Assembly: GCA_027313505.1 (NCBI GenBank)
Contig: DAHVDN010000019.1
Span: forward strand, 1-49,661
Direction: 5' to 3'
DNA length: 49,661 nucleotides
From: Candidatus Dormiibacterota bacterium
GTDB taxonomy: Bacteria; Chloroflexota; Dormibacteria; Aeolococcales; Bog-877
In this document: in pieces, positions 7,476 through 16,409 of the stretch
Position numbering within the stretch: position 1 is the first letter of the stretch
Layout: the number at the start of each line of letters is the position of its first letter
Position numbers and translations under genes: made by a program
The notes under the pieces: model-generated
The model's database searches: none
Seen by the model: only the letters and a program-made list of their open reading frames with translations
Told to the model about the DNA's origin: nothing

Positions 7476-8426
7476 TCACCTGCCAGTCAACCGCGCCCGT
7501 TCCTCCGCGCATGAGAAACCTGTTCCCAAAGCGGGTTCGCCACGTCGTCGATCCCAGGCCAACACATCAGTCGCAGTCACCTCCAAGGGGGTCGCGGTCA
7601 TGCCGGCCTTCAGCGCACGTGCCGCACTTCGTTGCTGAGTGGCCCAGTGGGGCCTCACGAGCGGGAACAAAGGTGGCAGACCGTCGGCTGCCACCCTCAC
7701 CACCTCGACCTCCGCTCCCGCCACCCCGGCGCATACTTCGATTAGGCCCCCGAGGGTGATCGGCACCGAGGGGCCGACGGCTTGAAATGCACCTGATCGG
7801 TCATCCTGAAGCAGGTGCACGACTAGATGAGCCAGATCTCTGACGTCGATCACCTGGACCGGTTGTCGCGGGTCGGCGGGTACCGCCACTCGTCCGCCAC
7901 GCGCGGCTCGCCGAACCCAATATGTAAAGGCCCCCGAGGGATCGCGGGGCCCGGCGACCTTGCCCGGACGGACGATGGTTGCACGCGTGCCGTACCGACG
8001 CCAGACGGCGTCCTCACAGGCGACCTTGAGGGGACCGTAGGTGTTGGCGTCGATCTTCTCGGTGTCGCGAAGGGGCCGCCGTCGAGCAGCATCCTCGGTA
8101 GCTCCGCAATCCAGTCCGGCTGTCTCATACACGGCGTGACTGGAAATGAATAGGTAACGCCCGACCCGATCGTCCAAGGCCTGCATCGCCTGGTCCACGT
8201 GACGAGGGACGTAGCCGCTGACATCGACGACTGCGTCCCAGCTCCCGGCGCGGATGGAGTCATAGTCGTCACTGTCTCTGTCGCCCCTGAGCCGGACGAG
8301 TTGGGGAAAGAGATCCGCTCCAGTCCTTCCTCGGCCGAACAGGGTCACGTCGATATCGGATCCGAGCGCCGCCTCGACAATGCCGTGGCCGACAAAGCTG
8401 GTGCCCCCCAGCACTAGAAGTCGCAT
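7476..8426 (-). CDS. NAD(P)-dependent epimerase/reductase (extended SDR family)
   Basis: A 316-residue protein starting with ATG at 8426. The N-terminal Rossmann signature is LVLGGTSFVGHGIVEAAL (GxTxFVG variant of GxxGxxG). The Asp of the second nucleotide-binding turn and the strand DAVVDVSGYVP follow. The catalytic region is FISSHAVYE, with the active-site pair in NTYGPLKVACE (Y-x-x-x-K). The C-terminal part (VQVIDVRDLAHLVVHLL) fits the atypical extended SDR group that includes nucleoside-sugar epimerase-like and chloroplast RNA-binding-like proteins. The substrate cannot be read from sequence. It is transcribed towards the exporter operon and separate from it; the next gene on its other side is a broken regulator. 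Confidence 0.85.
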   Translation of the reverse strand: MRLLVLGGTSFVGHGIVEAALGSDIDVTLFGRGRTGADLFPQLVRLRGDRDSDDYDSIRAGSWDAVVDVSGYVPRHVDQAMQALDDRVGRYLFISSHAVYETAGLDCGATEDAARRRPLRDTEKIDANTYGPLKVACEDAVWRRYGTRATIVRPGKVAGPRDPSGAFTYWVRRAARGGRVAVPADPRQPVQVIDVRDLAHLVVHLLQDDRSGAFQAVGPSVPITLGGLIEVCAGVAGAEVEVVRVAADGLPPLFPLVRPHWATQQRSAARALKAGMTATPLEVTATDVLAWDRRRGEPALGTGFSCAEERARLTGR

Positions 8427-8566
8427 GACCGTTTAGGGTATCGGCTGGCCCGATGTCAGCCCGCGTTCTTCGGATATGGCTCGCCCCATGCCACCCAGCG
8501 AGGTCCTGCAGGCTCTGGGCGCCAGTTTGACACCCACCGCACCGTCAGGGTGCACTGTTGATCCGG

Positions 8567-9349
8567 TGAAGGGCTACACGGTCGGTGCGCTGACTCGCCT
8601 ATCGCAGATGTCCGTGCGCACGTTGCATCACTAACTTAGGGTCGGCCCTCGTACACCGGGCGGGCGTAGCGCGGCTGGTTACCGACTTGATTCCGACTCC
8701 GACGTGAGTCGGCTGCGGCAGATTCTCTTCGACAGGGAGCTGGAATTCCGGTTGAACGAGCTCCAGCGGATCCTCGCCAATCCCAACGTCGGCAGCGACT
8801 ATCACCTTCGCCCAGCACAGGCTTGTTTGCGCGCGTTAAACCCGCAACCAGGCGCTGCTCGGCGACATAGAGCAAGAGATGGAGGCACGACAGATGGGGA
8901 TTCCCCTAACCCCGGAGGAGCAGCTCGAGACCTTCGGCACCGACAAGTTGGGAGCTGCCACCGCCGAAACCGAACGGCGCTGGGGCGACACGGAGGCCTG
9001 GAAAGAGTCACAGTGACGCACCGCTGCCTACACCAAAGACGACTGGGTTGCGGTCAAGCATGGGGCCGCGGCCAACCTTGCGGGATTCGCCGAAGCGCTT
9101 CGGGCCGGTGAGCCCGCAACAGGGAATGTGGCGATGGAACTGGCCGAGGCCCGCCGGCAACACCTGGTGGGTTGGTTCTTCGACTGCAGCCACGAGATAC
9201 ATCGTGCCATTGCAGGGACGTACATCGCCGACCCAAAGGGCACGGGGAGCTGCGAGGTCTTAGCGCCTGGCTTCTCGCAGTATGTCCACGACGCAATTCT
9301 GGCCAACGCGGGCCCGGGTCACGCTTCAATTGGCAAGGGCGACGGCTAG
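8567..9349 (+). pseudogene. MerR family regulator with TipAS-type effector domain, degenerate
   Basis: Fragments in two frames together rebuild a TipAL-like protein. A MerR helix-turn-helix (VGALTRLSQMSVRTLHH, then GRSAAGYRLDSDSDVSRLRQILF) reads in one frame from ~8581 and is interrupted by TAA at 8632 where the conserved Tyr-Asp of HHYD should be. A frameshift near 8835-8860 moves to the frame encoding EQEMEARQMGIPLTPEEQ, with another stop (TGA, 9014) in the middle of WKESQ-RTAAYTKDDW. The TipAS domain (ARRQHLVGWFFDCSHEIHR...) then continues to 9349. An extra base is missing near the start (GYT/VGAL). With two stops and at least one frameshift it cannot make a full regulator. Family members sense thiopeptides or other drugs. 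Confidence 0.85.
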
Positions 9350-9360
9350 ACGCCGAGCTC

Positions 9361-9398
9361 GGGCAGGCGATCGGCTTACCGCAGCCGGTCGCCTGCCC
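9361..9398. terminator. long GC-rich hairpin between convergent genes
   Basis: GGGCAGGCGA (9361-9370) pairs perfectly with TCGCCTGCCC (9389-9398). Inside, CGGCT pairs with AGCCG across one mismatch, giving a ~15-bp stem and a 6-nt loop. It lies between the end of the TipA-like remnant (+) and the end of the PadR gene (-), so it probably works as a bidirectional terminator even though no U-run follows. Confidence 0.7.
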
Positions 9399-9421
9399 TC
9401 CACAGCCGGGGCGACGCTGCC

Positions 9422-9991
9422 TCAGCTACGAGGCGGAGCCTCGGGAATCGGGGACTCATCCTCGGCCAGGATCCGGTAGAGCGCTCTCCTGGTCTCACGC
9501 ATCAACTGTGCGGCTCGGGCCAACTGGGCCCTATCGCCTGCCTGCACCACCTGCACCAGGGCACCTGCGGACTGGCGCAGGAGAGAGAAGAGCTCATGGA
9601 CATCGTCCCCCACAGCTCCGGAGACCTCCTCCCACGGCGAGCCAAAGTCAGCACGATGCTCCTCCGCGTAGGTTTTCCCCGTGTCGGTGAGCGTCAGCAA
9701 GCGCTGTCCGTCAATTTCCTGAGCACGCACCAAGCCTTCGTCTTCCATCTGTTGGAGGGCTGGATACATCGATCCGGGGCTGGGCCTCCAAACCCCTTTG
9801 CTTCTCTGAGCAATCTCTTCCATGAGCTGGTACCCATTTCTCGGCCGCTCCTCCAACAGGAGGATGATGGCGGCCCGCACGTTCCCCCGAGGAACCCTGC
9901 CACCCGCCGAGCGGCCCATTCGACCACCTACACCGCCCCTGAATGCGCGCCGGAACTCTCCCTCTAAAAACTGACCCATGGGGCTCCTCAT
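9422..9991 (-). CDS. PadR family transcriptional regulator
   Basis: A PadR protein of 189 residues from ATG 9991; the frame is open to a TTG at 10060 (212 residues), and an ATG four codons inside is also possible. A Gly/Arg-rich N-terminus (FRGGVGGRMGRSAGGR) precedes the winged helix: NVRAAIILLLEERPRNGYQLMEEIAQRSKGVWRPSPGSMYPALQQMEDEGLV, then the wing DGQRLLTLTDTGKTY. The C-terminal helices (ELFSLLRQSAGALVQVVQ) form the dimer arm. Two identical palindromes sit in its promoter at 10082-10122, suggesting autorepression. PadR repressors usually control an adjacent transporter or detoxification gene, but the neighbouring DNA at 10123-10543 holds no recognisable target. Confidence 0.88.
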   Translation of the reverse strand: MRSPMGQFLEGEFRRAFRGGVGGRMGRSAGGRVPRGNVRAAIILLLEERPRNGYQLMEEIAQRSKGVWRPSPGSMYPALQQMEDEGLVRAQEIDGQRLLTLTDTGKTYAEEHRADFGSPWEEVSGAVGDDVHELFSLLRQSAGALVQVVQAGDRAQLARAAQLMRETRRALYRILAEDESPIPEAPPRS

Positions 9992-10081
9992 TCTTCCGCT
10001 TCGCCGAGCGAAATGATCTCCACCGTCCGTTGGTCCGTGCTCGCCGGTGAATCCACCCAAAATTGTCTCGCCTCCAGGTAA

Positions 10082-10122
10082 CGATATATCGATTAACTAT
10101 ATGCTAGGTCAACGATATATCG
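10082..10122 (-). promoter_or_regulatory. PadR promoter with two identical operator palindromes
   Basis: CGATATATCG occurs at 10082-10091 and again at 10113-10122; each copy is a perfect 10-bp palindrome and their centres are 31 bp apart, about three helical turns. On the minus strand a -35 TTGACC (10112-10107) abuts the outer copy and a -10 TATATC (10088-10083) lies inside the inner copy, with an 18-nt spacer. Repressor dimers on both copies would cover the promoter. Confidence 0.8.
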
Positions 10123-10543
10123 GTGTCAAGGCTGAGCATGGCTGGGCCGACGGTGCATTGGCCGCGGCCGCTGGAGGTTCGCTTCGAGTCGCTCGCGGGC
10201 GGCGCCATCACGTTTGTTCCGCGCGGAAGCCGCCTTCAGCCGGATGCCAACCGGTGTTGCGACCGCGACCCGAGCGGGCTTCAAGAACCACCATCGGGCT
10301 TAGTCTCTGGAGACGGCAAAGCCGCTCTTATAGACTCCTGAGGTGGGCATATTCCACCGCCTTTGGCCCAGCCGGGAAGTGCAGCCAATACCCGGGGTCA
10401 TGGGGCCTTCCGGGCAGCCGGGCCGGACCTCCCAACAGCACCGGGCGGGGGGTCCTCGGGTCCGCCACCCGTGGCCAGGTGAGGTCGCAGACCGTGCCCA
10501 TTGAGGAATCTTCAGGGCGCACCTGGGCGCCTGACCAACGGCA
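10123..10543. other. no gene recognised
   Basis: About 420 bp between the PadR operators and the glycosylase gene. A 72-codon frame at 10123-10341 (+) begins right after the outer palindrome but resembles no family. If the palindromes also control a rightward transcript, this would be its leader or a decayed target gene. Confidence 0.35.
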
Positions 10544-11212
10544 GTGATCAAGTCCGAGCGGGTCGGCCACGAGCCTCCACCTCTTGGGGCTGAGGTAGTG
10601 GCCCGGTGCCCTTGGGCGAGGGAGCCACCTGAATACCGGATCTACCACGACCGCGAGTGGGGAAGACCGGTGGCCGACGACGACCGGATCTTTGAGAAGC
10701 TGTGCTTGGAAGGGTTCCAGAGCGGCCTCTCGTGGCTCACCATCCTCCGAAAGCGGGAAGGATTCCGACGGGCGTTCAGCGGGTTCGACGCGGCGAAAGT
10801 CGCAGCCTTTGGTGACGTCGAAGTGGCAAGACTGCTGAGCGATCCCTCGATCATCAGGCATCGCGGCAAGATCCAAGCGGCGATCGCCAATGCCAGAGCT
10901 ACCATGGCACTGAGGGATCTTGGCACGTCGCTGGCGTCTCTTTGCTGGTCCTTTGCTCGGGAACCGGGCCCGCCCCCCAAGGAGATGGAGGAGGTTCCGG
11001 CCACCACCGCTGAGTCCCGTGCCCTCTCCGCGGCCTTGAAGCGGAACGGCTTTCAATTCGTCGGGCCGACCACCGTTTACTCCGCCATGCAGTCCTTGGG
11101 GATCCTGAACGACCACCTGGTGGGGTGCAGCTTCAGAGCCGAGGTGGAGTTGGAAAGGGCCCAGTTCCGCCGGCGGTCAACTCCGTCTCAAGCCCCGGAC
11201 CCAGCCCGCTGA
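10544..11212 (+). CDS. tag: DNA-3-methyladenine glycosylase I
   Basis: A 222-residue base-excision repair enzyme that removes 3-methyladenine from alkylated DNA. Family hallmarks are all present: RCPWA near residue 25 (the first zinc cysteine), YHDREWGRP, the catalytic-pocket region LCLEGFQSGLSWLTILRKREGFR, IIRHRGKIQAAIANA, FVGPTTVYSAMQSLG, and the C-terminal zinc ligands in NDHLVGC. Start is GTG 10544; the first ~20 residues are extra compared with the usual family start just before RCPWA, so a later start is possible. It is transcribed alone, with a convergent lipoprotein gene ending 44 bp downstream. Confidence 0.95.
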   Translation: MIKSERVGHEPPPLGAEVVARCPWAREPPEYRIYHDREWGRPVADDDRIFEKLCLEGFQSGLSWLTILRKREGFRRAFSGFDAAKVAAFGDVEVARLLSDPSIIRHRGKIQAAIANARATMALRDLGTSLASLCWSFAREPGPPPKEMEEVPATTAESRALSAALKRNGFQFVGPTTVYSAMQSLGILNDHLVGCSFRAEVELERAQFRRRSTPSQAPDPAR

Positions 11213-11255
11213 GAACCTGAGCGGGGGTCGCCTGGGAGCCGACCCCCCACCCTGG

Positions 11256-12404
11256 TCAGCATGAGAGGGGGACGCCATAGGACAGGGCCCGGTTCCAAGA
11301 CGCCAGCGTGGACTGGGGGTTGGACGCTATCGCCTGGGGCCAAATCTCCACCGAGTTGGCATGATCGCGGATGGCGACATTCATGCTGGCGCAATCGGCC
11401 CCCTTGCTGGGGCCGTCGGTCTGGAAGTAGACCTGAACGTGCGCTGGAGTCTGATGCCAAAGGCTGTTGATCTCCTCATATACCGGTGCGGAGGGACTAG
11501 TGGTCGCGGCGGTGTCCTGGAGACCATGGTTACCGAGCACGCACGTCGGGCCACCTTTCGATGCCGACTGCGCGCACGCCTCCATCACCTGTCGGGTCAC
11601 GGAGAAGTCGACGGATGGGCGGCCGTTGACCAGGGTTCTGAAGGGGTTGAACGGAAAGTCGATAGGGGTGTGAATCCAGCCGGAGTAGTCCCCAAGAATT
11701 CCGTCGAGGCACTGCTGCTGTAGCGCCGGAGTCCAGCCATCGGCGGTCATCGTTGCGATCGTGAAGGGCGTCAGCGCGGTGATGAAGGGCTCTCCGGTGA
11801 GACTGGCGCACGAGGTGACCGCCACGGCGCGCACCAGGGGGATTGAGTCATAACGGGCGGCAAGGGCGTGCTGGAAGGAAGACCAAGCCGAGCGATATTG
11901 AACCGTCCACCAGCGTCCGATGGAGCGCGAGCCGTAGGTGATCGGAGCACCGTCCATCGACTTCGCCCATTCCGGTGCCGTAAATCCTCCGAACACCCGA
12001 AGCTTTACCCCAAGGGGGTGAGACCGGTGCGATGCATTCCAGGAACTGACCGCCGCCAGTGAGGCGTCAAGGGCCGTCCAGTCTTCGCTCCCTTTCTTCG
12101 GTTCGAGCTGAGCCCAAGTCTCGTTGACAACAATGCCCCCGAAGTCCGAGGCGGTTCCTCCCAGCGTCGATAGACTGGTGACCGGAGCAGCCGAGCCCGA
12201 GACGTAGAAGAGCTGTGAGCCCATGTCCACCAGCCCCGTGAGTGGGAGCTTGGCTCCTGGTCGTTGGGGGGGCAGACTCGGGGTGGAAGTTCCGGTGGCG
12301 TTGGTCGTGGGGGCACCGGCGCCACACGCTGCGATCGTCGAAGCGAGGCCGACTGCGAGGAGCGCCCGAATCAGTCCGGATCCTGCCGCAAAACGACCAA
12401 TCAC
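11256..12404 (-). CDS. secreted lipoprotein, glycoside-hydrolase-like (TIM-barrel type), function unknown
   Basis: A 382-residue protein with a lipoprotein signal: hydrophobic stretch LIRALLAVGLASTIAAC, with the lipobox Cys near residue 27, followed by a Thr/Ser/Pro-rich linker. The mature part (from about LPLTGLVDMGSQLFYVSG) has alternating strand/helix segments such as GIVVNETWAQLEPKKG, GVKLRVFGGFTAPEWAK, AVAVTSCASLTGEPF and VQVYFQTDGPSKG. These resemble a beta/alpha-barrel like that of GH42-type or cellulase-superfamily proteins, with candidate acidic residues in NETWAQ and GEPF. No family was assigned with confidence. It would be anchored on the outer face of the membrane. The divergent neighbour is a small M50 protease. 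Confidence 0.7.
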   Translation of the reverse strand: MIGRFAAGSGLIRALLAVGLASTIAACGAGAPTTNATGTSTPSLPPQRPGAKLPLTGLVDMGSQLFYVSGSAAPVTSLSTLGGTASDFGGIVVNETWAQLEPKKGSEDWTALDASLAAVSSWNASHRSHPLGVKLRVFGGFTAPEWAKSMDGAPITYGSRSIGRWWTVQYRSAWSSFQHALAARYDSIPLVRAVAVTSCASLTGEPFITALTPFTIATMTADGWTPALQQQCLDGILGDYSGWIHTPIDFPFNPFRTLVNGRPSVDFSVTRQVMEACAQSASKGGPTCVLGNHGLQDTAATTSPSAPVYEEINSLWHQTPAHVQVYFQTDGPSKGADCASMNVAIRDHANSVEIWPQAIASNPQSTLASWNRALSYGVPLSC

Positions 12405-12508
12405 CCCGCCAAGACTACGCAGGGCTTCGCCAGGATCCCCTTAGAGTGCCCTGAGAGTCGCGCTTCACCGATGCATGAGCCGTCGGCCCTGAGCGCCGCC
12501 CTCCTGAG

Positions 12509-13066
12509 GTGGTTGTCAACCACCGCAACTCGTCGATCGAGATCAAACGGACCGAGACGTTGCCGGACGTCTACCATCGGTCCTGGCTTGGGACGGGGCC
12601 TGGATTTCTTGTATTGGTGGGGCCCAATCTCATGCTGATCGTCTGGATAGCCCTGGGGTTGGCGCTGATAGTCCACGAGGGCTCGCACTACCTCCTCCTC
12701 CGACTTGCGGGCCTTCATCCACGACCCTCATTCCACTTTCCTGGGATGGGCTGGAAGTTCAACACCGCCGGCGCCAGCAACCGTCAACTGGTCGACATCT
12801 GGCTCATCGGTCCGCTCACGGAAGCGCTGGTCTGGGGAGGCTCGGCTCTGCTCTTCCCCCGGGTGGCAGTGGATCTCTTTGTGGTCATGGGCGTAGAGAT
12901 GGCGACCAACCTCCTCCTGCCAGGGAGCGACGGTAGGCGTGCGCTGAGGTTGGTCCGCGCCGAACGTGCCCAGCGAGGGTCGGTCGGAACGACCGGCTCA
13001 GCGGTGCCGGTTCTGCCGACGTCGACCCTGACCGACCTTGAGGACCGAGAGCGCCACCGGAGCTGA
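12509..13066 (+). CDS. small membrane zinc metalloprotease, site-2-protease (M50)-like
   Basis: A 185-residue protein starting at GTG 12509. The hydrophobic helix WIALGLALIVHEGSHYLLLRLAG carries a complete HExxH zinc motif (HEGSH). A later membrane segment carries NLLLPGSDG, which fits the second S2P motif (N-x-x-P...DG) that supplies the third zinc ligand. Three to four membrane helices are visible. Both catalytic motifs are intact, so it is likely an active intramembrane protease, but it is smaller than RseP/SpoIVFB-type members and has no PDZ or CBS domain. The last ~45 residues are polar. Substrate unknown; an ECF system lies at the left edge but is too far away to link. Confidence 0.7.
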   Translation: MVVNHRNSSIEIKRTETLPDVYHRSWLGTGPGFLVLVGPNLMLIVWIALGLALIVHEGSHYLLLRLAGLHPRPSFHFPGMGWKFNTAGASNRQLVDIWLIGPLTEALVWGGSALLFPRVAVDLFVVMGVEMATNLLLPGSDGRRALRLVRAERAQRGSVGTTGSAVPVLPTSTLTDLEDRERHRS

Positions 13067-13233
13067 AATCGGGGGGACCGCAGCCCGGGCCCCATGTCGG
13101 AGTGCGGTCCATCTGGTGAGCGTCCCGGTGCGGCTATTGCCAGAAGTCCCCAGCGCCCGTATCGTGATCCCCCAAGAGGGGTCGCGGCAGGGTGCCTGCC
13201 TTTGCGGGCACCGGTGGTTCTCCGGAGTGGGTG

Positions 13234-14172
13234 ATGGAGGCGAAGGTCGGTCTTCTGGTCGGGGTGGAGAACACCTTTCCCAAGCCTTTTCTAGAGATGG
13301 TCAATGAACGAGGGCGTCCATACCAGGTGACGGCAGAGTTGGCCAAGCTCGGGGGAGTCCCCGAGATTGAGGAGCCGCCCCGCTACCAGGTGATCGTCGA
13401 CCGAATCTCCCACGAGGTGCCCTTTTACCGAGCCTACCTCAAGAGCGCTGCTCTCCAGGGTACAGCGGTAATCAACGACCCCTTCTGGTGGGAGGCCGAT
13501 GAAAAGTTCTTTGAGTGCACCTTGGCGCGGCGGCTGGGGATTGCGGTGCCGCGCACCGTCGTGCTGCCGAACAAGGAGTACATCCCGTACATCGACCCGG
13601 AGAGATCCCTTCGCAACTTGGAGTTCCCCCTTGACTGGGACGGGATCTGCAGGTACACCGGGCTGCCGGCGGTGCTCAAGCCGAACACCGGAGGGGGTTG
13701 GCGCGACGTTTATATGATCGACACCCTCGACGACCTCATTCGCGCCTACAACCAAACCGGGACCAAGACGATGATCCTGCAGGAGCGGATCGAATGGCAG
13801 GATTACCTGCGTTGCGTGGTCATCGGCCGCGAGGTCCTGGTCTTTCGCTACGATCCCAACCGTCCCTTCATGGAGCGCTACGTCACCGACGCCCCGCCAC
13901 CTGCTGGGCTGCGGGACCAGGCCGCAGAGCAGGCCCGGGTGCTGACAGAGGCCTTGGGGTACGACATGGATACCGTCGAATTCGCAGTGCGCGACGGAGT
14001 CCTCTACGCGATTGATTTTCTCAATCCCGCCCCGGACTTTGACAGCTTCTCCATAAAAGCCGACGGCTTCAAGTGGGTGTTGCAGCACATGTGTGACCTG
14101 GTGCTTGGCTACGCCCGCGGCGAGATGGAGCCGCCTTGGAGAGGCGCTCATCGCTGGTGGAGGTTCGTGTGA
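13234..14172 (+). CDS. ATP-grasp family ligase (RimK/glutathione-synthase-like)
   Basis: A 312-residue enzyme starting at ATG 13234, preceded by GGAG at suitable spacing; an upstream ATG at 13192 is less likely. The N-terminal pre-ATP-grasp domain begins KVGLLVGVENTFPK. The ATP-grasp core follows: LPAVLKPNTGGGWRDVYMI (nucleotide-loop Lys), ILQERIEWQDYLRCVVIG, VLVFRYDPNRPF, and the metal-binding YAIDFLNPAPDFDSFS near the end. Such enzymes form amide or peptide bonds from a carboxylate via acyl phosphate. The acceptor is unknown. A second gene starts within its stop codon (GTGTGA), pointing to a translationally coupled partner, but that partner is only 66 residues long here. Confidence 0.85.
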   Translation: MEAKVGLLVGVENTFPKPFLEMVNERGRPYQVTAELAKLGGVPEIEEPPRYQVIVDRISHEVPFYRAYLKSAALQGTAVINDPFWWEADEKFFECTLARRLGIAVPRTVVLPNKEYIPYIDPERSLRNLEFPLDWDGICRYTGLPAVLKPNTGGGWRDVYMIDTLDDLIRAYNQTGTKTMILQERIEWQDYLRCVVIGREVLVFRYDPNRPFMERYVTDAPPPAGLRDQAAEQARVLTEALGYDMDTVEFAVRDGVLYAIDFLNPAPDFDSFSIKADGFKWVLQHMCDLVLGYARGEMEPPWRGAHRWWRFV

Positions 14173-14369
14173 ATCAGGCAGCGGCAGCTCGGGCCGAATT
14201 CGATAAGCTTCTGGAAGACGATGACCTCCTGTCCGCCAGCCTTGAGGTCTTACAGCAGGGTCAGCACGAGCGCGGGCTCTACTTCGGAGCTCACCCCCTG
14301 TGCGTAGCCCTCCTTCCGGAGTTCTTGACTCCAAATGTGGCAGCATCTCTCCTGCCAGGGATCGAGTGA
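14169..14369 (+). pseudogene. short or truncated partner of the ATP-grasp gene
   Basis: A 66-codon frame begins at a GTG that overlaps the ATP-grasp stop, showing tight coupling. It is family-like rather than random (ARAEFDKLLEDDDLLSAS, then ERGLYFGAHPLCVALLPEFL, resembling N-terminal segments found beside ATP-grasp enzymes). It ends at TGA 14367-14369, far short of what I would expect. The ~570 bp after it hold no continuation that I can recognise. It is probably the surviving N-terminus of a deleted gene; an authentic small protein is not excluded. Confidence 0.5.
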
Positions 14370-14944
14370 AGTTCTCCGACGCCGAATAGTCCCGTCCGCG
14401 TTGAATCGGATGGAGCAGCGCCTATGAGGGGTGGCTCCCGGGTGCGCTCCAGAGCCGGGCCGGCATCGGAGCGTAGAGAGAAGGAAAGGGGATTTCGAGA
14501 TCCTCTGTGTGACCTCCGGAAAAACCGCCGTCCTGGTCCATTCAGGCTGCCTGTACTCGGGGAACTCGATCACGGACTCGTCGCCGAATGGCCCGGAGCT
14601 CGGGAGAGGTTGCCCGGGTCAGGCGAAAATCGGGACCCGCCTGACCCGAGGCGGAACTGGAAGAGGTACTCCATACGATCGACAGGAGCCCGTGAAAGGA
14701 CCACCTCGAGACCACCCGCCGTTCTCTCAAGTACCGGTCCGTCGCGCGGCCCTAGGACCTCCTAGAACAAGGCGACCTGCTCCACCTCCGAACCGTGGTC
14801 GGAAAGTCGGAAGGAGACCGCAGTGCTGGTCGCCAGAGGACCTGGGGAAAACTCCACGGCATCCAGTGACCTTACCGGGTCACCGCGGCTCGCCACTCCT
14901 TGATCGGCGGAGAGTGCCAAGAGCGGTCGCCCGGCTGGGGGGTC
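14370..14944. other. no gene recognised
   Basis: About 575 bp of GC-rich DNA. Overlapping frames in both directions (14431-15126 +, 14542-14730 -) are Pro/Arg-rich and resemble chance frames. The region may be the decayed remainder of the gene starting at 14169. Confidence 0.4.
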
Positions 14945-16171
14945 CTATGGCTGACCCGCTGCGATCCGACGTACAAGCAGTCGGCGAGCGACGAGCATCA
15001 CGCCCGCGCCCAGAAGCATTTCGCCCCCAGCGACCGCCCAGGCTCCCGAATACCCGCCGTGCACCACCAGCAGGCCGAAGACAAGCGGGCCGACCACGCT
15101 GCCCAGCCGGCCGCCGGTCTGGGTGATCCCGGTCGCCCGGGCGGGGCCGTACGGATGCGTTCTGACCACCGCAAAGTTGAAGAGTCCGTTCCACCCCCAT
15201 CCCACTGCGAAGGCAACCACGGCTCCAGGGACGAAAAGCACCGGCGACCGGACTGCCGAGCCCCAGGCCATGAACGAGAAACCGGCCGCTCCTATTACCA
15301 TCATCACTACGACGAAGACGAGGTGGCGGCCCTGTCTGCGATCGGCCAAGAAGCCCACCAGCACACGGACGGCAATCGCTCCCGCGCTTGCCATGGCGGC
15401 CACCAGACCGGCCTGGGCTACCCCGATTCCCTCGGCCACAGCCGAGATGACGAGAAAGGCTCCCAGCGAAGAGCATGCGGTCTGAGTCAGCCCGAAGCCG
15501 AGCGCCAGGGCAACCAGTGGGAGCGTCGGCTCGTGCCGTGGACGAGCGGCTGCGGCCGCCCGGTGGGCAGCCATGGACAGCCGTGGATGCGGCAACAGCA
15601 GAAAGGAGATGACCGCGATCACGGCTGAGATCACGAAGGCCCAGCGCCACCCAACGGTAAGGGCGACTACGGGAACCGAGACGCCACCTAGCAGGGAGGC
15701 CAGGGGGACTGACGCTTGCTTTATACCGAATGCCAGTCCCTGGTGCCCGGCTTCAATTCGCCGGGACAAGAACAGGTTGGCGGCGGTCTGACCCGCCGAG
15801 CTGGCAGCTCCCGCAATCACCAGCGCCGCTGCTAGCTCCGGCCACGACTGAACGAGGGTCGCTATCAGCATCAGCGCCACGGCGCTCACCAGGGCCGAGT
15901 AGCGGAGCATTCTCAGCCCGCTGAACTGCTCTGCTAGGTTCCCCGATGGGATTGCGAACACCGCGCTGGCGGCATAGCTACAGCCCACCACTATGCCTAG
16001 ATCGATGGGGTCGAAATGCAATGAAGCCCGGATCTCAACCGCCAGGGTTCCGACCAGGAAGGTGGGGAGCGTTATGGCCGTGGCAACCGCCACTGCCGAC
16101 CACAGGTCTCGGCGGTGTCCGCGTTGGGAAGGGAAGCTCAGGTCCTCATTACCTCCGGTGGATTCCCTCAC
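14945..16171 (-). CDS. major facilitator superfamily transporter
   Basis: A 408-residue protein with twelve hydrophobic segments in two halves, the normal MFS size. The first segment is AVAVATAITLPTFLVGTLAVEIR. The conserved cytoplasmic loop between helices 2 and 3 appears as SGNLAEQFSGLRMLR, and the second-half equivalent as VGFLADRRQGRHLV. An ATG-like start at 16171 is taken; the first ~22 residues are polar. It resembles proton-driven efflux proteins of the small-molecule type, but no substrate can be assigned. It stands alone on the minus strand, adjacent to the IS-disrupted sigma remnant. Confidence 0.9.
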   Translation of the reverse strand: MRESTGGNEDLSFPSQRGHRRDLWSAVAVATAITLPTFLVGTLAVEIRASLHFDPIDLGIVVGCSYAASAVFAIPSGNLAEQFSGLRMLRYSALVSAVALMLIATLVQSWPELAAALVIAGAASSAGQTAANLFLSRRIEAGHQGLAFGIKQASVPLASLLGGVSVPVVALTVGWRWAFVISAVIAVISFLLLPHPRLSMAAHRAAAAARPRHEPTLPLVALALGFGLTQTACSSLGAFLVISAVAEGIGVAQAGLVAAMASAGAIAVRVLVGFLADRRQGRHLVFVVVMMVIGAAGFSFMAWGSAVRSPVLFVPGAVVAFAVGWGWNGLFNFAVVRTHPYGPARATGITQTGGRLGSVVGPLVFGLLVVHGGYSGAWAVAGGEMLLGAGVMLVARRLLVRRIAAGQP

Positions 16172-16409
16172 AGTTTAGGATTCTGGGGCCACGAGGCCGC
16201 CGCCGGCCCGTATCGCAGCTTTCGGCCATTGCCCTGGGGATGGTCCGGGCTTCGGCTCACGCCCTTTGGTCGCCGGCAGGGACGACTCTGGACTCCGAGA
16301 TCGTGCTCCCCTCCGCTCTCGTGTCCGAACACTCTGGCGCAGAGAAGGTGGACTTCATGGCCGTTGGCGACTGGAGCTGCGTCGTCTCTGACACCGACGC
16401 TCAGGTGAT

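Noticed and set aside
14431..15126. 231-codon frame (+) next to the MFS gene
   Set aside because: Pro/Arg-rich and partly antisense to the MFS transporter; looks like a chance frame.
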